From: Trachythela sp. YZ-2020
Lineage: Eukaryota > Cnidaria > Anthozoa > Malacalcyonacea > Clavulariidae
DNA: 64,000 nucleotides
Assembly: GCA_016169945.1 (NCBI GenBank)
Contig: JADLSH010000273.1
Location: 1,159,001-1,223,000, forward strand
Direction of reading: 5' to 3'
The number at the start of each line of letters is the position of its first letter. Positions within the stretch are counted from its first letter, which is position 1. The position numbers and the translations under genes are program-made. The notes beneath the pieces are model-generated. The model was not told where the DNA came from and did not search any database. It was given only the letters and a program-made list of their open reading frames with translations. This document shows positions 45,481-55,200 of the stretch, piece by piece.

Positions 45481-45891
45481 AGAGGGGCAGGGAGGGCTTT
45501 ACATAGTTGCATTTTTCAACTGCTCCCGATTAGGTCTATAATATGTATAATAGTTTTTGCTCAAAATTTCCATTTATAAAACCCTTTCTATCGAGCAAAA
45601 TGCCCAAAAGTTTGAATATTTACTCTTTCTAACGATGGTGGACTAATGATAGCCAAAGGCGTGAGCTCACTGCTCACGTCTAGCTTTTGATATCTGAGGC
45701 CTCTTAGAGTCCCGTAAATGCAATCAAATTTGCTAGCTGAATGTTCACATGGGTGCATGTCCGTATGATACAACACCCCACCATTTCTCATCAGATTTGA
45801 ACATATCTTGAAGGTGCAGCCACCCCCCTGTGACTACGCTTCTGTGTGGTATCCATATCAGGGTATTTAATACAGCATTGTGATATTGTGA

Positions 45892-47010
45892 TTATGGCAA
45901 TATATACAATATAGTATAACACACAAGCAACAATAATATACTGGCTAAAATAACAAGGTTTTTGTCTTGTGATGGCACCAAAGTTTGCCGTCTTTTTAGA
46001 AATGGTAGAGGGCCAATTGGAGGCAATGGCCATTTTTTATACTTTGCTGTCATTTCAAACAATTCCCGCTCTTTGATTGAAGGATTTTGAAGCTGACGTA
46101 TCTCTTCTCTAATCTGATTGGCTGGCTCAATGTACTTGACAGGATTTCGACAGATAGGACACTTTAAAGTTCCAGCACGATTGTGGTACAGTTGACGTAA
46201 ACACGACTCACAAAATATGTGGCTGCATGGACATTGGTAGGGTTTATAGAAATAATCCAAGCAAACTGCACAAACAAGATGCTCTTGCATGGCTGTGTTT
46301 GGACTTGTATGGTCCAAGGGTCTAACTGTTGCTGGTTCTTCAACTTCTAGTGGGTTGAACCTGTTCGATAATGTTTTCGTTCCCAATTTTATTTGTTCAG
46401 GTTTTGCAACATTTTGGGTTTGATCAACTTTTCGTTCTGTGTACGACTTGCTATGCCTCGCGAATTTTTTTCGTTGCTTGACCATTGATGTTGGAGGGTG
46501 TGTTAATGTGGTTAGTCCCCTAGTTTTGATATTGGCTATGCCTATGTGAGTCACATTGTCATGATTTATACATTGTCGGAACCCAACTTCATATATGTCC
46601 CCTCTGCCTTGACAAAATGGGTCTCGATTTGGCTTGGATATGACTTTAGCCGAATTAGTATAAGACATATTGTCAGACTTTGTGTCAAGTACACTTGTCC
46701 CTGTATTCATTCCATTAGACTCTCCAATGGCCTCACCAAGTGACCCATGACTCGGTTTTGATATGACTCCAACTGTATTGGTATCACTTATGTTGTTGAT
46801 ACATCCAGTCCATTCATGTGTATGAGCACTGTTCGTTCTAGCCTTTCCTATTCTTTGAGAGAATGTCCCTGGACTTTGCTTTGACGTTTTGCCTAACTTT
46901 GTATCATTCATATTATGAATACATCCAGTTTGGTCAGATAATATAGCACTCTTATTTATACAAGTCTCTTCCAACCCTTGACATTGGAATTGTTGCATCA
47001 AACAATCTTC
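45892..47010 (-). CDS. RNF180: RNF180 exon 2, RING and membrane anchor
   Basis: Begins EDCLMQQFQC after the acceptor and runs to the stop just after TILYILP. It contains three imperfect ~40-residue repeats before the RING (see findings). Confidence 0.85.
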   Translation of the reverse strand, partial: EDCLMQQFQCQGLEETCINKSAILSDQTGCIHNMNDTKLGKTSKQSPGTFSQRIGKARTNSAHTHEWTGCINNISDTNTVGVISKPSHGSLGEAIGESNGMNTGTSVLDTKSDNMSYTNSAKVISKPNRDPFCQGRGDIYEVGFRQCINHDNVTHIGIANIKTRGLTTLTHPPTSMVKQRKKFARHSKSYTERKVDQTQNVAKPEQIKLGTKTLSNRFNPLEVEEPATVRPLDHTSPNTAMQEHLVCAVCLDYFYKPYQCPCSHIFCESCLRQLYHNRAGTLKCPICRNPVKYIEPANQIREEIRQLQNPSIKERELFEMTAKYKKWPLPPIGPLPFLKRRQTLVPSQDKNLVILASILLLLVCYTILYILP

Positions 47011-47905
47011 CTACACAAAGAAAAGAAATGAGATCAGATGTGCAGTGGTTGGTGTGCTAGCCAGTAGCCCCTTACAGTACGATAACATGCCTGCAGATTT
47101 TATTTCTGTGGAGGTAGCCAATCTCCAAATGGAGCTAGGCTTATGCTGGCACAGCTGTGGGGCTGGGGATGAGAATGGGTTCTGAAACGAAACTCCAAGT
47201 GTGCGGCTCAGGGAACAAATTCCCCTTAAAAACTGGCTCAAAGTCTAGTTGTTAGCCAGTAAATTGGCTTGTAACTCCAGAATTCTTATAGTGTTGCTCC
47301 ATGGCTCCCTGATTTTTGCATTTTGTCAGACACCGGATTACATATTGGGATCCAGTGTCAGACAAATAACCAAGTTGCATATTCTATTTGGGTAAATTGA
47401 AAATGGTGGAAAATGATTTTGAACCACTAACATTTAAGCTCCCTTTCAATTCAGGCATCTGCCTGGAATTAGACTGAACACTCGACATCAAACTTGGCTT
47501 GGACTTCACCATGACATCATTACTATTAATAGCTCTGACATCAACTTTTCCATCCTGAATCCATATCGCCGGTATAGTAAACTCACCGCAACCGCATAAT
47601 AATCCCTGTATGAAATCAAATCCACCAACGCGTGCTGTGCATTCTGCACTGGGGCACTTCAAACGGCCTTTCGTCCATGACAAATTCTCAATTTCATCTT
47701 TGATCCAATCCGGCAGAAACTCTTCGTCAAGAAATAGGCAGTTTCCACAGGGTTCTGCCTTTCCCGAGTGAGAAAACTTTATTTTATTTGAGACAAGGAG
47801 TTGCTTGCGACACAAACGGCATCGAATAGAGTATGTTTGCTTGGCACAACATTGCTTAAATGGCCCAACATCACGAGAATAATCCTTTTCAGAGGCTTCG
47901 TGCAT
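45892..47905 (-). CDS. RNF180: RNF180-type membrane-anchored RING E3 ubiquitin ligase (about 530 aa)
   Basis: Two exons, 47,432-47,905 and 45,892-47,010, join phase 0 (donor GTTAGT, acceptor tgtag). The N-terminal zinc-binding region reads RCRLCRKQLL, then EPCGNC, then WTKGRLKCP, ARVGGFDF and CGCGEF, matching the N-terminal domain of RNF180 (Rines). A long Thr/Ser-rich middle follows. The C3HC4 RING at about residues 405-445 starts CAVCLDYFYKPYQCPCSHIF and ends KCPICR. KWPLPP follows, as in vertebrate RNF180. A hydrophobic helix at about 509-530 ends the protein, as expected for a tail-anchored ER ligase. Human RNF180 is 592 aa. In mammals it ubiquitinates targets such as MAO-A and ZIC2. Divergent neighbour of OSTM1. 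Confidence 0.9.
47432..47905 (-). CDS. RNF180: RNF180 exon 1, N-terminal cysteine-rich region
   Basis: Start MHEASEKDYSRD at 47,905. The frame stays open to a stop at 47,384, but the GTTAGT at 47,431-47,426 gives the phase-0 junction used here. Confidence 0.75.
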
Positions 47906-48838
47906 GTTTTAATAATCTGTCTTCATGTTTTGATTTCCTTTTGACCAAAAATAGAAACAATTTTCAAGCCCCCCCCTGCTACAGTATACCTTTTCATCTA
48001 TATTTATCTTTATGCGTTTGTTTCCATTTGTATGAACTTTCATGTGGAAGAGAAATTGGTTATTGGTCGTCCTTTTTTTATGTGAAAATATCTCGAACGT
48101 GCGGTGCCAGTGTGGCTGGTGTGGGTAGAGCAGGGCCTTTTTTAAGAAATCGTTAGTGGGGGGGCCATCATCGAAAGGGGACGTAACAAGTAGGTGGTGT
48201 ATTACAGGTGTGGGAAGGTGAAGGGGGGTCTGGGGTCCTCCTCCAGAAAATTTTTGTATTCTTGAGTCTCTGTGGCTTGATTTCCTGCATTTTCAGAGAA
48301 AATGTTTGATATATCCCATCTAAACGGAGCCAGGTTTAGTTGTGAGAATACCATAACTTTTCTCTAAACTCAGTTTTTCCCCCTTTTTTTGCTTATACTT
48401 TGGAAAAAAGGGACCTTCACTGGGGGGCCAAAATAGCTTACTGGGGGGGCCAACATGGGGGCTGGGGGGGCTTTGGCCCCTCCAGTACATTAGTTAAAAA
48501 AGGCCCTGGGGTCAGCTGGGGTAGAGTGTAACAAGGATTCGGCGGTTGACCGTTGCGTACAGTAAAACTACCTGAAAAATACAATACGTCCTTTATTATA
48601 TAATCTTAAGATTAAATTAATCATTAATGACACCAATACAATAAAATACAATTTAATAAACAAGAAGAGGTTAGAAATTTCAAGAAATGGAAATTTTTAT
48701 TTTTCGATTTCAAAATATCGATATTGAATATTCCGGGGGGGATACACAACAAGGAAGCATTTAATAATAGAAAATGGCGCTTTGGAAAGAGCTTTGCATT
48801 TAATTATATTGTCGAATACGGCTACATTTTTAGCCAAA
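47906..48838. promoter_or_regulatory. Divergent intergenic region between RNF180 and OSTM1
   Basis: Start codons are about 0.93 kb apart on opposite strands, so both promoters should lie here. Much of it is repeat: foldback-family sequence at 48,080-48,130 and 48,536-48,580, and a hAT-like MITE at 48,131-48,508. Only about 48,580-48,838 and the first ~170 bp next to RNF180 look unique. No TATA box or CpG-rich core was identified. Confidence 0.5.
48131..48508. mobile_element. hAT-like MITE CAGGGCCTTTTTTAA
   Basis: CAGGGCCTTTTTTAA at the left and TTAAAAAAGGCCCTG at the right are exact inverses with CAG...CTG ends. G/C runs inside resemble 61,639-61,916. The 8-bp target duplication is not clean. 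Confidence 0.7.
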
Positions 48839-49214
48839 ATGTCCAAATTTTTCGTATTATGTGTTGTTACCATTTTGTCTATCTCCTATTCTGGCTGTAA
48901 CGAAGTGAAAAGCAGTTTGTACTTCAACGAATCATTGACAAACACGGGCGACCAAATTAAGACAGAGTGTGCATCATTTTTGAAGCAATTTGCGAATGCA
49001 ACTCAACACTTTAACTGGTGCATAGTACAACATGCGAAACCTCTTCGAATGTGTGAGAAATGTACTGGACAATACAGCAGATTGCTGGAAAAAGATCCTG
49101 TGAATTTTAATAGCAGTCGTTGTGTAGATGATTTGGTCAGGTCAGAACGTTTTCAAGTAGTTATGAAAGTGTATGATTTTCAAACTGGCCTTTGGGAGTC
49201 TGCACACTGCGGGA
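48839..49214 (+). CDS. OSTM1: OSTM1 exon 1, signal peptide and first luminal half
   Basis: Ends in the middle of a Lys codon (a+AA) with donor GTAAGT from 49,215. Carries HAKPLRMCEKC. Confidence 0.85.
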
Positions 49215-52200
49215 GTAAGTATACTGTGTATATTCAAAGATAAATTATACTTAAGAATAAGTTAAGAGTCGGACATGGAAGAATATGGTTAGGCGTGCAG
49301 TGGAGTGTGATCAATTTTTCATTCCCTGCATGGTCAGCAGCCAGAGTGCATTCGGTGTAGTCTAATCGGAAGATCTTTGGCGTAGAGTTACAGTAAGCCT
49401 TGGCGTACTGGCGCACAATCATCTTTCCTGGCGTAGGCCAGTACGCTGTTTTTAACTTGGCGGCGCATAAATACCAATAAAATAATAAATATGTCAAACG
49501 ATTCAAACGGCGTAACACGGTAACAGGTTTATGGCCCAAAATAATGTCACTAAACGGCGAATGACTTTAAACTTCTCAAAAATGGGCCTGAAACGTGTGG
49601 AATTTTTGCAGAACTGACTCATACAGTCGTACGCCCTGGCGTGGCATGGGTGAGAGTCGGAAGAATGGGCCAGGGTGGGATGTTGGCGTAGCGTTGCGAC
49701 TGCTTTGGCGTATCTTCGGCTTAGCATTTACACCGAATGCACCCTGGCTTCCCAGGAAGAATATGGTTAGGCGTGCAGTGGAGTGTGATCAATTTTTCAT
49801 TCCCTGCATGGTCAGCAGGCCGCACAGCTTTTTAAAAATGGTTAGTGACTAGACTAAAATCTGGTTATAGAATGTTAAAATATGAAGCACAGCTACCAGA
49901 GAATATGACAAAGTAAACACTAAAAAAATAAAAGAGCTTAGAAGACGTCTAATTTCTGGCGATTTGTGCTGAAATGATAAAATATTATAGTTTTGTTGTT
50001 TTGCGTTGTAGCCTAATCGAGCTTATCGAGGCGTGCGATCAATCGCACTTCTTGAGAAGCCCTGGTGTGTGTCAAGGTGTGCGCATGCGATCGCACACCA
50101 TTTGGGGGAATGCCTGTTCTCTGCCCCCCTAAAAATTTGGACCCATACACCTATAGTCTACTCGGTGCTGTGCTGTGGTGAGCCAGTAGCTAAACACACA
50201 TTCATGTACACAGTATATACAGGACTAGAGTGATGCTAGTGTATGGTATGAGGGTAATATTTCTACATTCTGACATCTTGCCTGATGGAATTAACCCATT
50301 AGCTTGCAATGCACCCATATGTGCCCTACCTTAGTATTTTACTCTGTCTAACACCCGAGGATTTTACTCGTCAGTAATAGGGTACTGCCAGTTAATGGGT
50401 TAACAAAACTATCTGCCAACGTCTTTTATTAACCCATTAGCTTGCAATGCACCCAGATGCGCCCGAATTTAGTTTTTTACTCTGTCTAACACCAGATAAT
50501 TTTACTCAACAGCACTTGGTAGGGTATTGCCAGTTAATGGATTAAAGGGTTTTTGTAAGTGGAAATTTTTAGTGAAAATTATATACATATTTACATGCAA
50601 ATACTAAGTTTTTTCTCGGCATCTCGTTCGATGGGAATAATAGATGATGGTGTTTGTGGATGGAATATTTGAGTGAAAATTTATATACATTTTTAGATCT
50701 AGCCAGGAGCAGTTGCGAAAAATGCAATCTTAGGCCCTCTGGCAGGAAATGAACCTGCGGCCCTGCGATTCCGGTGCAGCGCTCTAACCAACTGAAGTCT
50801 TACCGCAAGTACGTGTTAACGTGTATATAATGGGAGGGATGCCAGTATATGGGTAAATACTAAGATTTTTCTCGCCATCTATACATATACATGCTCAGCA
50901 ACTGGACTCTGTAGCTCATTTGGTTAGAGCGCTGCACCAGAATCACAGGGCCCCAGGTTCGATTCCTGTCAGAGGGCCTAAGGTTGCATTTTTCGCAACT
51001 GCTTCCGGTGGCTAGGTCTAAAAATGTATATAAATTTTCATATTTACATCTAACCAAAAGCAGTGCTTGTTTGATGTGTTTCATTGTTTCCTTGTTTTGA
51101 AACATAAAACAAAACAGATCAACATTAATTATTGCTTGCATTAATTGGGCACTCTCCTAGGAAACCTTACCTAGACGTCTCATCCATTACCTTGACATCC
51201 TGTCTATCACCTTGGGCGCTTTCCATTAACACGGTCAGATGTGGTCAGATCGATCAAATTGTTAAATTAAACACAAAACGTTTGGTCTTAGGACCGGTCT
51301 GACCGGAAAATGTGGATCAAATCAAAAGGTCAGGTCCATTTTAGTCAGATTTTCAAAAAGTCTGGACTAGATCTTTCCATCAAATACAGACACAGAAATT
51401 CTGGTCTGACCAGTCTGGCCATTAAATGGAAAGCTCCCCTTGATGCCCCGTCTATATATGATCTTACATCCTAGTAATTCACATTGCGGTCCCCGCTTGG
51501 CGAGATCCGGGCTGCGTTATCCCACAGTAGAGCATAGGTAGATGGGATGAAAATCAAGAAACTAAAATTTTATGTTGGATTTTGCCATTTAATTTCACAA
51601 TTGTAACTTAGTTTTGTCAAATAGATCAGGAAAAATGCCACAATCGTTAAAATATCTGTGTTGCGTTTTGCAAGTGCTAATCATAGAGCTGAATTGTAAT
51701 TTCATCGGCTCAGCAAGCCGGATCAAAGACTACATTTGAACACCCACAAATATTCATCCCTCTTGCCAAGATGTCTCGGTATAAAGCGGGCTCATCTAAA
51801 CAGGCCCTAATTCTGATCTGTTTTAGAATGCTATGAGTCTCGCTGGAAGCTGACACATCACACTCGAGAATTCTTTCATAGGCTGAACAGAGTTGAATCT
51901 TGCTTTAAAAACTATACTACAATACATATGGTAAGAGGAATGAGTGTAGTTATAAATATAGATTATGGTTATCCAATTCACATACATAGTCACGCGATCG
52001 TGCAAAACCTCTATTATATAAGTGTCTTTTTATGTCTATTTTTATGTTTAGAATCGTAATACAACCAATGACAGTCTCTGTGGTGTATGTACCCCACACT
52101 ACCTGAGTCTAAGACATGTATATGACAAAATATTGGAGGAGACGACAGATAATAAGGAAGAAGATCAATTATGTGTTGATATCATGTCATTGGTATGAGT

Positions 52201-55200
52201 TGTTTCATCTTAAATGATGTAGAATTGAGTAAAATATAGACCTTTAACCATTAGCTGGCAATGCGCCCAGATGCACCCTGCTTTAGTATTTTACTCTGTC
52301 TAACACCAGACGATTTTACTCATCAGTGGTAAGGTACTGCCAGTTATGGGTTAACAAAACTATGGTTCGTGCTACTCCTTGAATTCCTTAAATACTCCTT
52401 GAATACTCCTGAATGAAATTCTGACTTTCAAGGGCGCTTGAAATGCCCTTGAATCTTGCAGTTTTCTGAAAACTCCTTAAATACTCCTTGAATGTTTTGT
52501 CCTTAATTATTAAATTAATCTAAATACATAGTATCAGATTTTGTAAGTTGGCAAAATCGTGATGCTACAGACACGAGAAACGGGAAAAGTAACGTGAAAA
52601 TGATACAACTTGCAGATTGTTACATCAAGTAACTAATAAATTTGTACCTTTCTAAAGTTTTCCTGTTATTACTCATTTACTCATTATAGTTTAACATTAA
52701 GCGATAGTGTTCTAGGTTTTCTTGATATTTCGGCATTTTTAACCTCACCAATTTATGCCAATCTGAGGAATTGTTGAATTTATCTTGTCTTTTCTTGAAA
52801 GAAAACATCCTAAATACTCCTTGAAAAATGCTATTTTACTCCTTAAAAACTCCTTAATTACTCCTTGAATTCAACTATTCAAGACCAGCACGAACCCTGG
52901 CATTAGCTTGCAATGAGCCCAGATGCGCCCTACCTTAGTATTTTACTAATGACGAGTAAAATCGTCTGGTGTTAGACAGAGTAAAATACTAAAGTAGGGC
53001 GCATCTGGGCGCTAATGGGTTAAGCAATTTCAAAGTGCTTAGAGACTGTTCATTATTTAGCAGAGGACGGAGGGTCTTAACAAGATCTTGAGAGATTATA
53101 ACTAGACTTGCTCCAAGTCGATCCAGTATAGTTTAAATAACATGACGTAGCAAGGGGCGGGGCGAGAGACTTGTCAACTTCGGAAAATCTTGGTTCTATA
53201 ACAAACATACTTGCAGGGAGGTGAGTACGGGATTTGACGCACCGAGGGTGGCTGGTAGCTGTCCGAACCTACCGAACGAAGACAGCTACCAGCCACCCGA
53301 GGTGCGTCAAATCCCGGACTCACCTCCCTGCAAGTATGTTTGGTTTTTATCTCATGCCATTTCGGGAAAAAGTACTGAAGAAATTACGCATTTTAGTATA
53401 TAATTTCTTGTTTGGATAACGAACATTTTAGCCGCCAACATACTACGCAAACAAACAAACTTAGGCTTGAATTGAAGCTAAAAAAATTATCTACAATACT
53501 CCCTTATTCTTGAAAAGAGAAAATGCACACATTCTGCGAAAACATTGCCAAGGTTTATGAACCTGCCCGAACAAATTTCGACGACCATCTTGAAAATTTC
53601 TTCTCTTCCACTTCGATCCCGAACCCACCTCCTAAACATACGTCAGCAGGTGGGCTCGGGATTGAACGCACCTCTTCGGAGCCAATAGGAAAGCCGCTTT
53701 TACGCTAGGTATGAGATAAAAAACTGAACCGAAGCGGCTGGCTAGAATTGCTCCAAGTCTCTCTTTCATTGTCTTCATGTATCGATCCACTATCATGTAA
53801 ATAACATGAGTTATTATTGTATAAGTGAACAAAGGTAACTAAGCATTAGAATGATCTAGATGAGTGAATAGCTCTTATACATAATTCGAATGCTTAGTTA
53901 CCTTTGTGGCTTTGTTCTATTCTAAGTTTTTGCAAACTAGAACAATAGTAACCGGGCATGTGAGTTATCCAAAGTTGTGAATTAGGTAGCAACGATGTAA
54001 ACAGTGTTAGCCAAGTTTGTCTATTTTTTCTCCTTTGTCTTTTTGCTGCTGAAGTGCATCCATGCAATGACATCATATTCAGCAACTTTGACCGTATAAG
54101 AATTGATCAACACGAGTTCTTTTGCAACAGAGATATGTTGTTATATTATATTGAGGGTTTGTACGATCGAAGGGCCTTCGCTCGAAACGTCGAAGTTCGT
54201 GTTGTGTTGTCGAGGTAGTGTGATCCTAAACCTTATAGAGTTGATGAGAGTTGCAAATCTCAGTCGCGTTTGACCACCAACTCTCATCGACTCTTATCAA
54301 CTTTGAGCTGGTTCAAATTTTGATGAGAGTTGATGAGAGTTTTGTTCGTTTGACCGGTCATGAGAGTTCCATAAGAATTTTAAACAACTATAGTCAGACT
54401 GGTGTTTTGCACTTTCTATAAGAATTAGCTTAACAAAACAAAACAACACGTTATGACTGTGTCTATAACAAGAAAAGCTAAGATGGAAATTGAAACACTT
54501 TGTTTACCAACGTTTTAAAATTATTCTCAGGGCTTCATTTTGCGCGTTAAATTATTTCTGTCGCATCTCTCATGCAACTCTCGTTCGACCGGGGCATGCA
54601 TGAGAGTTGAACAAACTCTCATGCAAACTCTCACTTGCCAACGCATGTAAAAACGCACAACTTGTGACAAACCTGTAGCAGACCTGTACCAATGCTGTAT
54701 CAAGAACTTGTTATCAGGATGTGTTCGCACTGCTTGTTCCCAGCTTGTTGACAAGTTGTCAACGGCTTGTTGACGTCAACTTGCTACAAGGTCGTTGACT
54801 CAACAGACTTGTTACAAGTTGTTCCAACAACTTGTTATCATCCTGCAATTCAACAACTTGTTAACAAGTTGTGAGTGACAACCTTGTAGCAACTTGATAA
54901 AATGACAACATTGTTACAACTTGTTGACAAGCTTGCTACAAGCCTGTTGCGAACACATCTTGTTGACAAGATGCGACATTCTTAGGTATGAAAACTGTTA
55001 CAATACATTCAAGACTTCTTGCAGAATGACCCAAATGAGAATTGATGAGAGTCAATGAGAGTTGCAACTCTCGCTCGCGTTTGACCGCCAACTCTCATCA
55101 ACTCTCATGCATGCACTCTCATCAAGTTTGAATTGGATCAAATTTTGATGAGAGTTGATGAGAGTTTTCCCTCGTTTGACCGGTACGCGTGGTAATATCC

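Noticed and set aside
48782..48838. Upstream start codon for OSTM1
   Set aside because: The ATG at 48,839 places a clean hydrophobic signal peptide at the N-terminus. The upstream ATG would add 19 residues before it; it remains possible but is less likely.
50895..50975. A functional tRNA gene
   Set aside because: D- and T-arms look good, but the anticodon stem pairs at only three positions, the base before the anticodon is C and not T, and an inverted copy of the whole repeat lies 100 bp away; this is a SINE head.
53221..53419. Two overlapping 60-codon frames
   Set aside because: They cover a near-perfect hairpin at 53,202-53,341 and have no other coding evidence.
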